From Pyrinomonadaceae bacterium (lineage in GTDB: Bacteria; Acidobacteriota; Blastocatellia; Pyrinomonadales; Pyrinomonadaceae): 64,000 nucleotides of DNA. Location: the NCBI GenBank assembly GCA_021228405.1, contig JAJQRF010000003.1, positions 25,544-89,543 on the forward strand, given 5' to 3'. The translations under genes were made by a program, and so were the position numbers. Shown piece after piece: positions 16,961-25,650 of the stretch (the stretch's first letter is position 1; each line of letters opens with the position of its first letter). A model generated the notes under the pieces. The model did no database searches. It was not told the origin of the DNA and worked only from the letters and a program-made list of their open reading frames with translations.

Positions 16961-17950
16961 TTAAGGAACAAATTTATAAACAATAACTCCTGACACTTTC
17001 ACGGGTTTACCGGCTAAGGTTGTCGGTGAAAATTTTGCCTGTAAAGCCGCCCATTCAGCAACGCGATGAAATTCGCGCGCGCCTTTGATCGCACAAGCCG
17101 AAAGCACTTTCCCGTTTTCGTCGATCAAAACCCGCACGGACACTTCACCGGTGAGCCTTTTTTCCCTGGCTTCCGCCGGATAGGGAGGCTTCGGCAGGTC
17201 AAGTGCCTTCCCGTTTATCACGCCGCCTTTTATTTCCTTCGCTTTATCTTCTTCATCCTTAGTTTTTTTGACGGGATAATATCTTACCCGCATCTTTGCC
17301 TGCTCTTCCAAACGATCCAGCTTTGTGTATAAACAGTCAAGACTGTCATAAATGCTTTCTCCCTGCTCGCTGAGTTTGTTGTTTTTCGCGCTTAATTCCA
17401 AAGCCCGCTCCATCAAAGGCTCGGCTTTTTCATATTGCGTCTGAAATTGATAAATCTCCGCCAGCTTCGATAAGGCGTTTGCCAGATAGGACGAATCCGA
17501 ACCGGTGCCCTTTTCACGCAGTTCGACGGCTTTGGAAAATCTTTGTTCGGCACTGACCAGATTACCGCCAAGTGCGTCATACGTTCCGACGGCTTCAAAC
17601 ATTTCGGCATACAATTGCTCATCTTTCGGCGAAAGCGGTTTGTTGCTTTCATAGATCGAAAGCGCGTTCTCAAAAGATTGTCCGGCATCTTTTTTCTTTC
17701 CGAGCTGTGCCTGAATATAGGCAAGATTTCGCCACGGAGAAGCGATGGAAAGATGATTTTTACCCAACTTTTTCTCCGAAAGCGAGATCGCTTTCTTTGC
17801 TAAGGGCAAGGCTTCCTCATATTTTTGAGCTTCGTAAAGCTTAACAACTTCAACATTGAGAGATTTAATTTCATCATTTGAATTTGTTTGCTGTGCTGAA
17901 ACGAACGTCAGACAGCATAAGATCGTTAATGCGGTGATTAGATTTTTCAT
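16961..17950 (-). CDS. Secreted TPR protein with C-terminal TonB domain
   Basis: The 329 residues begin with a signal peptide (ending TFVSAQQ), followed by four or five TPR-like helical units (residues 30-215) and a TonB C-terminal domain at about 240-329 (PKPPYPAEAREKRLTGEVSV, FSPTTLAGKPVKVSG). Classical TonB has an N-terminal membrane anchor and Pro-rich linker; neither is present, so this is a soluble periplasmic TonB-CTD protein. It is last in the minus-strand run that starts with hicA/hicB and gatB, 12 bp after the SDR gene. It could dock to the periplasmic face of outer-membrane receptors; a real energy-transducing role is unproven. Confidence 0.85.
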   Translation of the reverse strand: MKNLITALTILCCLTFVSAQQTNSNDEIKSLNVEVVKLYEAQKYEEALPLAKKAISLSEKKLGKNHLSIASPWRNLAYIQAQLGKKKDAGQSFENALSIYESNKPLSPKDEQLYAEMFEAVGTYDALGGNLVSAEQRFSKAVELREKGTGSDSSYLANALSKLAEIYQFQTQYEKAEPLMERALELSAKNNKLSEQGESIYDSLDCLYTKLDRLEEQAKMRVRYYPVKKTKDEEDKAKEIKGGVINGKALDLPKPPYPAEAREKRLTGEVSVRVLIDENGKVLSACAIKGAREFHRVAEWAALQAKFSPTTLAGKPVKVSGVIVYKFVP

Positions 17951-17962
17951 TCTTATTAATTC

Positions 17963-18673
17963 TTATTTTTTCGGCGGATTGCCCGGGCGAATCTCGATCT
18001 TACTCGGCAAGGCGCGTTCGTTCATTTCCAACAGATCGACGACCACCTGCGCAATGTCTTCGGGTTGAAGTTGCCACGACTGCTCTTCGCTCGGCGTGTC
18101 GCCGCCGAAATATGTGTTGACCGAGCCGGGACAAATCGCCGTAACCTTTATTTTGTCGGCGCGGACTTCCTGCATCAAGGCTTCGGTAAATCCGTTCAAA
18201 CCGAATTTCGAGGCGTTGTAAGCCGCCATTTTCGGATGCGCGTTTTGTCCGGCGAGCGACGAAATATTGATGATATAACCGCCGCCGCGTTGTTTGATGA
18301 GCGGAATTGCGTGATGGCAAGTGTAGAAAACTCCGAAAAGGTTCGTTTGCAGAATTCGTTCAAATTCGTCTGCCGACATTTCTTCGACCGTTTTGCCGAT
18401 GATGCCGATTCCCGCGTTATTTACCAGAATATCGACTCCGCCGAAAACTCTCACGCATTCGGCGAGCATCATCTCGACCTGTGCTTCGCTCCGCACGTCG
18501 CACACTTCGCCGTCAACCGCACCGAGCGCGGACAATCTTTCCAGAGCGCGTTTGAGTTCAAATTTATCCCGCGCACAGATAAAAACCTTCACGCCTTTTT
18601 TCAGCAAACCTTCGGCGACTGCATAGCCGATTCCTTTCGTGCCGCCCGTAATGACGGCGATCTTGTCCTTCAT
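17963..18673 (-). CDS. Short-chain dehydrogenase/reductase (SDR)
   Basis: The 236-residue protein has the classical SDR signature: the cofactor motif TGGTKGIG at residues 9-16, NNAG at about 87-90, the catalytic Ser in INISSLAGQ and the YNASK active-site Tyr/Lys pair. Length and motifs fit a classical SDR acting on an alcohol or ketone with NAD(P)H; the substrate cannot be read from sequence. It is packed between a secreted protein and the TPR-TonB gene with gaps of 19 and 12 bp. Confidence 0.93.
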   Translation of the reverse strand: MKDKIAVITGGTKGIGYAVAEGLLKKGVKVFICARDKFELKRALERLSALGAVDGEVCDVRSEAQVEMMLAECVRVFGGVDILVNNAGIGIIGKTVEEMSADEFERILQTNLFGVFYTCHHAIPLIKQRGGGYIINISSLAGQNAHPKMAAYNASKFGLNGFTEALMQEVRADKIKVTAICPGSVNTYFGGDTPSEEQSWQLQPEDIAQVVVDLLEMNERALPSKIEIRPGNPPKK

Positions 18674-18692
18674 AATTTATTGTTTTTAGATT

Positions 18693-19517
18693 TTATTGTT
18701 TTCTGGATTTTTTCGGATATTTGAGTTTCGGTGATTCCTTTCTGCTCAATTCCTTCCAGAGCAATGTCAGGCTTCCATCGGGTTCTTTTCTGACCACGCG
18801 GAAGGCGACCGTCATATCGATTCTTCTATCGCCCGCCAAAAGATCGAAGAGAAAACCGCGATAACTTCGATAAAGACTTCCGCGATAAGCGATCACGCGC
18901 AGGGCGTATGTGTTGTTTTCGACGGCGGGCAGAATTTTCCGGTAATGATAACCGTCAAAACTTATGCCTCTCAGGATTTCAAACGATTGTTTCGAGGCTT
19001 CGGGACTCAATTCGGACGGATTATAAGCGTTCAGAAAACGAAACCCCTTTGAATTGATGTCGGTTTTTTCCAGATCGACATCGCCGAGATTAACGAGAAT
19101 TCCCTGCGACAAAAGCCCGTCCGTCACGAAATTATTGTTTTTGATGCGCACGTCGGCGAGTATTTCCGAAGTGTGCTCATCTTCCCGAAATGAATAAAAC
19201 GAGCTTTCGGGAATCGCATTCAGACAGGTTTCGTCAACTCTCACCACCAGCGCGCTTTCCTGACAGCCGAGATCGGGCAAAAGCCTGAAAATCCCAGCAT
19301 TTTCCTGCGCGAGAAAATTTGCATACTTAGCAAGATCGTCGGCTTTCGGCTGAAGCTGTCGTTTCTGTTCCTTGTTCGGTTTCTTGCGGATCGGGAATAA
19401 ACCGGGACGATTCTGCAAACCTCTGCGCGGACTTCTTCCTGCCTGCGGAACCTGCCCGGTAACTTCGCTTGCAAAAATAAACAACACACTCAAGATCAGT
19501 ATTCGTCGAAATTTCAT
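18693..19517 (-). CDS. Secreted protein of unknown function
   Basis: This 274-residue protein has a clear signal peptide (residues 1-21, ending ASEVTGQ) and a basic low-complexity stretch (residues 26-60, rich in R, K, P, Q). The mature region has no motif I recognise; it contains the phrases CQESALVVRVDETCLN and RGSLYRSYRGFLFDLL. Two cysteines in the mature part could form a disulfide. It follows gatB by 32 bp and is probably in the same transcript. Confidence 0.75.
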   Translation of the reverse strand: MKFRRILILSVLFIFASEVTGQVPQAGRSPRRGLQNRPGLFPIRKKPNKEQKRQLQPKADDLAKYANFLAQENAGIFRLLPDLGCQESALVVRVDETCLNAIPESSFYSFREDEHTSEILADVRIKNNNFVTDGLLSQGILVNLGDVDLEKTDINSKGFRFLNAYNPSELSPEASKQSFEILRGISFDGYHYRKILPAVENNTYALRVIAYRGSLYRSYRGFLFDLLAGDRRIDMTVAFRVVRKEPDGSLTLLWKELSRKESPKLKYPKKSRKQ

Positions 19518-19549
19518 AGCTGATTTCCCGTTTCCCCGAAGCCCTTTTG

Positions 19550-21019
19550 TCAGAGCTTTGACTTTAGAATCTCGTTGACAACTTTCGGATTCGCTTTGCC
19601 TTGCGATGCTTTCATTACTTGCCCGACAAAGAAACCGAAAAGCTTTTCGTTGCCGCCGCGATATGCGTTTACCTGATTTTCGTTATTTTTGATTATTTCG
19701 TCAACAATTTTTTCGATCGCGCCCGCATCCGAAACCTGCTCAAAACCTTTTTCCCTGATGACATCGGCGGGCGATTTGCCCGTGTTGAAGCTTTCGACAA
19801 TGATTTCCTTCGCCTGATTGTTGTTGATCTTGCCTTCGTCGAGCGTTTTGACGATCTCCGCAAAACTTTCAGCCGTCAATAACGATTCGTTCGCCCGCTT
19901 TCCCGAATTGTTCAATTCGCGGACGAATTCGGACAACATCAGATTCGCCGACGTGCGCGGATTGCCCGAAGCCTGCGCCGCCGTTTCGTAAAACGCGGCA
20001 ATGTCTTTGTCGCCGATGATCTGCGAAGCGTCGTCGAACGACAAATTATATTCCGCCATAAAACGGTCGCGCATCGCATCGGGCAATTCGGGCATTTGCG
20101 CCTTCATCGTTTCGATAAATTCTTTGGAAACGACGAGCGGCTGCAGATCGGGTTCGGGAAAATAACGGTAATCGTGCGCGTCTTCCTTTGAACGCATCAC
20201 GCGGGTTTTATTGTTTTTCTCGTCCCACAAACGCGTTTCCTGGCTCACGCCTTCGCCCGCTTCGTGCGCCGCGATCTGTCTTTCGATCTCGTATTCGATC
20301 GCCTTCTGCATAAAGCGCACCGAGTTCAGATTCTTCAGTTCGACCTTATTGCGAAACTTCTCTTCTCCTACTTTGCGCACCGAAACGTTCGCTTCACAAC
20401 GTAAGTTTCCTTTCTCCATATCGGCATCACTCGCGCCGACCCATTGCAGAGCGCGGCGCACGTGATTGACATAATCATACGCCTGCCACGACGAACGGAA
20501 ATCCGCTTTCGTGACGATCTCTCCGAGCGGAGTTCCCGCCCGGTTGAGATCGACGTAGGAATATTTGTCCGTTTCGGGCAAACCTTCGTGCACGTTTTTC
20601 CCCGCATCCTCTTCGAGGTGCATCCGCTCGATGCGGATCGTCATCGGCTTGAAATCCTTCGCGCGTCCGTGCTCGTCGCGCTCGGCGGTCATAATCACCA
20701 GTTCGCCGTCCGACGAAAACGGTTTGTCATACTGCGAAATCTGATAACCTTTCGGCAGATCGGGATAAAAATAATTCTTGCGCGAAAAGATCGACTGCTC
20801 GTTAATATTCAGCCCCAACGCCAACGCCGCCTTCGCGCCGTATTCGACGACCTTTTCATTCAAAACCGGCAGAGCCCCCGGCAACCCCAGACAAACCGGA
20901 CACGTATTCGCATTCGGCTCGTCCCCGAAACTCGTCGCACAACCGCAGAAAATCTTCGTTTCCGTCGCCAACTGCGCGTGAATCTCCATTCCAATAATCG
21001 CTTCCCAGCCTTCTTTCAT
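19550..21019 (-). CDS. gatB: Asp-tRNA(Asn)/Glu-tRNA(Gln) amidotransferase subunit B
   Basis: From the ATG at 21019 the protein has 489 residues and starts MKEGWEAIIGMEIHAQL, the conserved GatB beginning. The zinc-site cysteines (FCGC, NTCPVCLG), the GYQISQYDKP segment, the DLNRAGTPLGEIV motif and a C-terminal YqeY-like tail domain (GFFVGQVMKASQGKANP) are all present. GatB transfers amide nitrogen, delivered by GatA, to misacylated Glu-tRNA(Gln) or Asp-tRNA(Asn). gatA and gatC are not in the window. An in-frame start at 21058 would overlap hicB by 26 bp and is less likely. Confidence 0.96.
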   Translation of the reverse strand: MKEGWEAIIGMEIHAQLATETKIFCGCATSFGDEPNANTCPVCLGLPGALPVLNEKVVEYGAKAALALGLNINEQSIFSRKNYFYPDLPKGYQISQYDKPFSSDGELVIMTAERDEHGRAKDFKPMTIRIERMHLEEDAGKNVHEGLPETDKYSYVDLNRAGTPLGEIVTKADFRSSWQAYDYVNHVRRALQWVGASDADMEKGNLRCEANVSVRKVGEEKFRNKVELKNLNSVRFMQKAIEYEIERQIAAHEAGEGVSQETRLWDEKNNKTRVMRSKEDAHDYRYFPEPDLQPLVVSKEFIETMKAQMPELPDAMRDRFMAEYNLSFDDASQIIGDKDIAAFYETAAQASGNPRTSANLMLSEFVRELNNSGKRANESLLTAESFAEIVKTLDEGKINNNQAKEIIVESFNTGKSPADVIREKGFEQVSDAGAIEKIVDEIIKNNENQVNAYRGGNEKLFGFFVGQVMKASQGKANPKVVNEILKSKL

Positions 21020-21032
21020 AAATGTTTTTTCT

Positions 21033-21347
21033 TTAAATCGATGCCAAACTTTCTTCAATAAGTGAATTTAAACTTTTTCCTTTGAGCTTTGCTTTTCTGT
21101 ATAAACGATTATACAGTTCCGGCGAAATTTGCAGAACGACCTTGCCCGAAAAAGGTTTATCCGGCTCTTCGTTTCGGTCGCGGCAAAACTCCAGATAATC
21201 TTCGACTGAATCTTCAAACGCTTTTTTTAATTCTTCGACGGAACTTCCCTGAAAGGTAATCACATCGCGGATATTGATGACTTCACCGTGAAAAACCTCG
21301 GTTTCATCATCAAATATCACGGTCGCTTCATAATCTTTATATTTCAT
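21033..21347 (-). CDS. hicB: HicB-family antitoxin
   Basis: This 104-residue protein fits the HicB family: an N-terminal RNase-H-like partial fold (MKYKDYEATVIFDDETEVFHGEV with the FQGSSVEELKKAFEDSVEDYLE segment) and a C-terminal ribbon-helix-helix DNA-binding domain (SGKVVLQISPELYNRLYRKA). Its start overlaps the 3' end of the hicA frame by 11 bp, the usual translational coupling in hicAB operons. The antitoxin reading frame is intact although the toxin frame is broken, so it may now act only as a repressor or be in decay. Confidence 0.9.
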   Translation of the reverse strand: MKYKDYEATVIFDDETEVFHGEVINIRDVITFQGSSVEELKKAFEDSVEDYLEFCRDRNEEPDKPFSGKVVLQISPELYNRLYRKAKLKGKSLNSLIEESLASI

Positions 21348-21601
21348 CTTCTTTAACTTCTGCCTCCGTCAAAAATCTCCGCATTGAAACAACCGCCCCT
21401 TTATCCGTTTCTTTGCGCGGATGCAGGCGATGAAAAACGGCTCTGACACCATTCAACGCAATGCGGATTCTCGAACCGCGTCCTTCGCTTAATTCCGCAC
21501 CCAAAAGCAACCAACAATTTTTCAACATCGCTCCATAAAATATTCGACCGCACCGGATTTTCAAAAATATCCTTCAAGATTTGATGATGCTTTTTGTTCA
21601 C
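21337..21601 (-). pseudogene. hicA: HicA-family toxin, broken by a single-base frameshift
   Basis: The frame starting GTG at 21601 reads MNKKHHQILKDIFENPVRS and WSDVEKLLVAFG, then runs out of the family pattern. The rest of HicA (AELSEGRGSRIRIALNGVRA, VFHRLHPRKETDKGAVVSMR) continues in another frame to a stop at 21337. Removing one base from the homopolymer at 21503-21506 (AAAA on the plus strand) restores a continuous product of about 87 residues with standard HicA length and motifs. A GGAAAGG ribosome-binding site precedes the GTG. Explanations are a true inactivating indel, a sequencing error in the homopolymer, or, less likely, a +1 recoding site. Confidence 0.85.
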
Positions 21602-21733
21602 AGGCTACCTTTCCATAAAATAATAAACGCGGATTAAAGTTTAATCATAATCCGTGTTTTATTTTAGCATTCAAAAGAATTAAGTTTCATCAAAATAAAG
21701 CACTTCATCAATCAACATCTGTCTTCATATCTA

Positions 21734-22723
21734 TTAAGATTTAACTTCACCATTAATTATATTAGGCTTTGTAATAGATAATTTGCTCTGAGTCGTATTC
21801 CACATAATGATATTTTCACCTCCATTTATCTTCATTTCCTTAGAATGTTCCATTTTACGACCGACAATATAATTTGCCCACATTCTGGTAAGAGGTTTGA
21901 TGAACCTCATATTCAAGCCAATAAATATTATTGCCCAAAGTAATTCTCCAAGAATGATAAAATTTAATATATCGGCGTGTAGTAATGGATAAATTAAAGC
22001 GAGTATCAAATTTACAAAAAAGAATTCACGTAGAATTTCCGCGTCGTTCTTTGCAATATTCACACTTGCTTCGTTAAATTTGACATCTCCGCCTTCGTTA
22101 AAATCATGTATTTTTAATTCTGTATTTGAGCCGTCAACAACAAAATTAAAGACGACACTTTTGTCTTTAACTAAATGCCCGATATTAAAAATTCTCTCAA
22201 ATGATTTCCTGTCAAATTGAACTTCATTAACCTCAGTTACATTTATTTCCGGTTCAGGTTTCGGGTCTAGATAATTTTCGAGAATTACCAAATCATTTGG
22301 AAATTCAAAGCGTAATTTTTCATCTTTAACAACAACTTCTCCGGTATTTCTCACCTTACACATTATAAATGACAGATTATTAACCTGATTGTGATTGTAT
22401 GAAATCCCGATTCGGTCCTTAATTGGAGTTTCGTCTTTTGTAATCACGCCTTTTCTTTCTATTTCATATGATAATTCTTTTTCTTCCCTTCTTTCTTTTC
22501 GGCGATTTGAAAGATAGGTCGAAATAAACCCGAGTATTGCACCGAGTATTGCACCGATTAATACCAAAATTAATTTATCTATAAAATCTTTATTTTGGGT
22601 ATAAAACAGCGGATAATCATCGCGTTTAATGACCGTAACCGAATCATTTTGAGCATAAATAATCATTATCCCAATCCACATAAAAATTGTGAAAAATGGA
22701 ATGATTTTTTGTAAAAATTTCAT
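21734..22723 (-). CDS. Membrane protein of unknown function
   Basis: Starting at the ATG at 22723, which is preceded by GAGGAAAA, this gives 329 residues. One hydrophobic segment lies at the N-terminus, a glycine-rich one at about 50-72 (VLIGAILGAILGFIST), and a pair at about 230-275. Between them is a soluble beta-rich region of about 140 residues. No family is recognised. The coding sequence is noticeably more AT-rich than the neighbouring housekeeping genes, suggesting recent acquisition. It follows the 22787 gene by 63 bp on the same strand. Confidence 0.65.
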   Translation of the reverse strand: MKFLQKIIPFFTIFMWIGIMIIYAQNDSVTVIKRDDYPLFYTQNKDFIDKLILVLIGAILGAILGFISTYLSNRRKERREEKELSYEIERKGVITKDETPIKDRIGISYNHNQVNNLSFIMCKVRNTGEVVVKDEKLRFEFPNDLVILENYLDPKPEPEINVTEVNEVQFDRKSFERIFNIGHLVKDKSVVFNFVVDGSNTELKIHDFNEGGDVKFNEASVNIAKNDAEILREFFFVNLILALIYPLLHADILNFIILGELLWAIIFIGLNMRFIKPLTRMWANYIVGRKMEHSKEMKINGGENIIMWNTTQSKLSITKPNIINGEVKS

Positions 22724-22786
22724 ATTTTTCCTCAAACTATCTAACAAAACGAACCTTTTGATAAGTTCTTTTTCTGATTCATATAT

Positions 22787-23689
22787 TTAATTTTCTACTA
22801 GACTCGCGTGCCAGTGGATGATGTGTCCGGTTTTTATGTCGAGTTCTTCTTTTTGGTAGGGCGCATAGCCTTCTTTTTCGATTTTCAGGGTAAATTTGCC
22901 GTATTCGACGGGTTTGAACAGATACTCGCCTTTGGTGTTGGTTTTGGTTGATTTGCCGAGTTCGACGATGGTTATGACTGCACCTTTGATCGGTTTTTCG
23001 TCTGCCGCATCTATCACCGAGCCTTTTAACTGGGTGACGGTGGTGTGCGAGTCGGTGATTTCGCGGGCGGCGAGGTAGGCGTTGTAGAAATCGGGATGCG
23101 TCGTGCGGAAGTTTTTTACTAATCCATCCATTTGGTTTTTCAGGAGGTCGTTGCCCTGTCTGAAAAGTTGGACTAAGTTTGCGTTTTGGGTGCGGCGGCT
23201 GACAATCGCCGTGCGGGTGTTCGGGGTTTTGGAGGCGTATTCACCGATCGCGGTGTCGAACAGTGCGAGTTTTTGCGGAGTGATGCCGTAATCGCGGAGC
23301 GCGTCGATATTTTCTGCGGCGCGGTCGTGGATAATGCGGCAGACCGGCGCGAGGGCTTCGTCCCGCATTTTCGATAATTTGCTTAATGAATATTTTACTT
23401 CCGCTTTAAGGGTCGCGTTTTTGGTTGCCGAGGCAAATGAGCCGATGATGTCGGCAAAATCCGAGGCGGTTAAAGCTAAACTATTTTTGGCACTGGCTTT
23501 GTCGGCGGCGATCCCGGTCAGATTTACGTCGGCAAGTTGTGTCGTATTCAAAATCGAAGCAATAACGCTCTTAAAAACTATAATTAATGAAACAAGCGCA
23601 GGAACGGCGGCGACAATGCTTGCATTATCGTCTAAAATTTGTTCGGTCGTTCGGAACATCGTAAGTCTGGCTTCTTGTCTTATATTCAT
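22787..23689 (-). CDS. Helical protein with C-terminal carboxypeptidase-regulatory domain
   Basis: This 300-residue protein has no signal peptide. Residues 1-210 are predicted mostly helical, with a hydrophobic stretch at about 27-45. Residues 215-300 form a carboxypeptidase-regulatory-like (transthyretin-like) beta-sandwich (QLKGSVIDAADEKPIKGAVI, TNTKGEYLFKPVEYGKFTLK). A ribosome-binding site (GAGGAAAA) precedes the ATG. I do not recognise the helical part. The beta-sandwich is common in secreted proteins of Bacteroidota and Acidobacteriota, so its presence without an export signal is odd. Confidence 0.65.
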   Translation of the reverse strand: MNIRQEARLTMFRTTEQILDDNASIVAAVPALVSLIIVFKSVIASILNTTQLADVNLTGIAADKASAKNSLALTASDFADIIGSFASATKNATLKAEVKYSLSKLSKMRDEALAPVCRIIHDRAAENIDALRDYGITPQKLALFDTAIGEYASKTPNTRTAIVSRRTQNANLVQLFRQGNDLLKNQMDGLVKNFRTTHPDFYNAYLAAREITDSHTTVTQLKGSVIDAADEKPIKGAVITIVELGKSTKTNTKGEYLFKPVEYGKFTLKIEKEGYAPYQKEELDIKTGHIIHWHASLVEN

Positions 23690-24043
23690 AACTTTATTTT
23701 CCTCACTTTTTTAAGTTGATTGGTTGTTTTTTTATAAAAATAAAGAAAAGATTTGCTGTTTTGTCCTTTGTTTCGTGCGAAAACAGCAATACTTCCGGAG
23801 ATAAAGATGATTTCTATAAAAGGTGTTTGAAAAATCCGTAAAACGTCAAAGAAATTTTCGTTTGTGTACCTTCTTAACCGAACGAACCTTTGTTTTTTGA
23901 AGTGTTCGGCAAGCCGGACGGACAAAAAACTGAAGTTTGTATAGTTTTCTCAAACGATTTCTTCGGTGTTTACGGCATCAGAGCCGCCGAAACGGATGAT
24001 CTATTGCTTGAAACTACCCATTACTCGACAAAATTTACCTTTT
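23690..24043. other. AT-rich intergenic stretch, possible gene remnant
   Basis: No convincing gene is present. A short plus-strand frame (about 23893-24045) encodes a hydrophilic peptide containing FEVFGKPDGQKTEV and NDFFGVYGIRAAE and ends at the hairpin before the tandem array. It lacks a ribosome-binding site and may be a decayed gene. A minus-strand frame overlapping the start of the 22787 gene looks spurious. Confidence 0.3.
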
Positions 24044-24342
24044 GAATCGCCGGCAAAGGCGATTCCAAAGCGGACAAAGTGAATTTTTTAATGAACAAAG
24101 CCGATTTCTTTACCGACGAAGTGAATTTCTTTGGCGGCAAAGTGAATTTCTTTACCGACAAAGTGAATTTCTTTACCGACAAAGTGAATTTCTTAACCGA
24201 CAAAGTGAATTTCTTTACCGGCAAAGTGAATTTCACGGCTGTCATTGTCGATTTCATTAACGAAAATCTCGATTTCATAACCGACAATCCCGATTACGAA
24301 GCCGACAATTTGCATTTCATCTACGACAACGGCAGTTTCGCG
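24044..24342. repeat. 21-nt tandem array A, preceded by a hairpin
   Basis: A hairpin (GAATCGCC 24044-24051, GGCGATTC 24058-24065) is followed by 13 units with an exact 21-nt period between 24070 and 24342. The consensus unit is ACCGACAAAGTGAATTTCTT plus T. The anchor triplet GTG (or its variants) recurs at 24079 plus multiples of 21 without any insertion or deletion. Central units are nearly identical and distal units diverge. Because 21 is a multiple of 3, frames stay open on both strands; the plus frame 24079-24399 would read TDKVNFF heptads. Whether it is translated is unknown. Confidence 0.9.
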
Positions 24343-24719
24343 CCCGCTAATTCCTTTTTCCTTAAGATAAATTGCGATTTCTTTATAAATAAAGCCTAAA
24401 ACTACGATGTCAAAGATCAAATCCTTACGGCAAAACCCCGAAAATTCGGAATAAATTATCGTAAACGGGGGTTAATGCTTTAATGATTTGATTGAGGTTA
24501 GCATTATTTTATTTTTTGTGTCAATAAAAATTTTGTTTTTATATATTGACACGGCTAAATCGGCAAAATGCACGGAATAATAGTTAATAACGGAAAGGTA
24601 TCAGTTGATAACGGATAGTTGGCAACGGATAACGGGTTTTTGAAGATGTGCCGCGTGTTTTCTTGTTTGAGGTCGGGTTTGGAAATGGACGGAATGAGTG
24701 GGAAAGTGCAGAGTCCCTT
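24343..24719. other. Intergenic region with palindrome and word repeats
   Basis: No gene is seen. GTGTCAATA (24518-24526) and TATTGACAC (24544-24552) form a perfect 9-bp inverted repeat in an AT-rich stretch. From about 24580 to 24640 the words GTTGATAACGGATA, GTTGGCAACGGATAACGG and similar are repeated imperfectly in direct orientation. Confidence 0.5.
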
Positions 24720-24766
24720 CTTTAGAAGGCTATTCGCCGACGATAGCCGCCTGAAGGCGGGACTCC
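24713..24766. repeat. Dispersed palindromic repeat (REP-like), copy 1
   Basis: GCCGCCTGAAGGCGGGACTC (24746-24765) contains the perfect palindrome CCGCCT-ga-AGGCGG. Together with an upstream AGTCCC and two small hairpins it forms a cross-shaped fold. The same core is found at 61472, 61507 and 63974. It lies at the 3' end of the 24773 gene. Confidence 0.75.
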
Positions 24767-24772
24767 GGGCTT

Positions 24773-25294
24773 TTATCTGCGCGGCATCGGTCTGATGACC
24801 ACGTTCGGGCGATTGAAACGCGGGTTGGTTTGAATGTTTGTAAACGACCAAAGACGCGTTCCGTTGTCGTATTGCGGATAAGAACGGCGGAAGAAACGAT
24901 TCGTCACGTTGAGATCGGGAAAACCGTAGGATTGAAAGCCGTAACCGTAGCCGGGCGCGTAATACGGTTGATTGTTTAACCGATTATTGTAAAAGTTTTG
25001 GCGTTGGACGGCTTCATACTGCTGACGGGCGGCATCGATTTGCGCTCTTTCGTATTGTTCGGCGCGAAGACGGGCGGAGAGTTCGGCAGTTTCGCGTTTG
25101 CGTTCGGCTTCGCGGCGTTCAAGTTCTTCGGGCGACGGCATTCCGAGCCGTTTATAGTTCTCGCGATACTCACGTTCCGCTTTCACACGCGCCTGCCGAT
25201 ACTTTTCAAGGTCGGCGTTCGTCACCGTGCGCGTTTGCGCGAAAGCCGAAAGCGTCGAAATTAAAAATAAGATCGAAAAAATCAAATACTTCAT
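24773..25294 (-). CDS. Small secreted Arg/Gln/Tyr-rich protein
   Basis: From the ATG at 25294, preceded by AGAGGTG, the product is 173 residues: a signal peptide (ending LSAFAQ), a charged helix with many E and R residues (about 25-95), and a Tyr/Pro/Asn-rich tail (NNQPYYAPGYGYGFQSYGF) ending MPRR. An in-frame start further upstream lacks a ribosome-binding site and would mask the signal peptide. No family is recognised; an envelope or surface-associated role is possible. Confidence 0.6.
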   Translation of the reverse strand: MKYLIFSILFLISTLSAFAQTRTVTNADLEKYRQARVKAEREYRENYKRLGMPSPEELERREAERKRETAELSARLRAEQYERAQIDAARQQYEAVQRQNFYNNRLNNQPYYAPGYGYGFQSYGFPDLNVTNRFFRRSYPQYDNGTRLWSFTNIQTNPRFNRPNVVIRPMPRR

Positions 25295-25462
25295 ATATTT
25301 CACCTCTGTTTTTTTCTGATGATAGCACGGCGATTTCGATTTTGTGAAGAAAAAGCATCGGAACCACGGATTTTCACGGATAAACACGGATATATTTTTG
25401 ATTATTTGCGGTTTCAATGCTTTTTCTGCAATCGTTTAAGCTCTCCGACAATATTTTGTTGG

Positions 25463-25630
25463 ATTAAATAAAAACACCCCTCCTTTGAAAGGAGCGGTGA
25501 CACGAAGTGTTGGGGTGGTTGTCATGCGATTAATTATTCAATTGATTAAGCTTGAAATGAAATCACCCCGTCCGCGAACGCGTCCACTCCTCCTTTGAAA
25601 GGAGGAGTGTTTTTTTTGGTTTTATTTAAT
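25463..25630. mobile_element. Candidate MITE of about 168 bp
   Basis: Both ends carry ATTAAATAAAA, inverted, followed by a CCTCCTTTGAAAGGAG-type hairpin; the right arm has about 8 extra bases. Inside is a second inverted pair (GGGGTGG and CACCCC) and GTCCGCGAACGCGTCC. There is no reading frame. A possible GTTG duplication flanks it, one base away from the left end. The nested-palindrome design fits a non-autonomous element or a dispersed structured repeat. No source transposase is apparent nearby. Confidence 0.55.
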
Positions 25631-25650
25631 GTTGCGGGAGTGTTTAGTCG

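Noticed and set aside
21401..21601. Programmed +1 frameshifting in hicA
   Set aside because: No known recoding signal is visible; a homopolymer indel or sequencing error is simpler.
23686..23925. 79-residue minus-strand frame
   Set aside because: Overlaps the start of the 22787 gene, AT-rich and no recognisable features.
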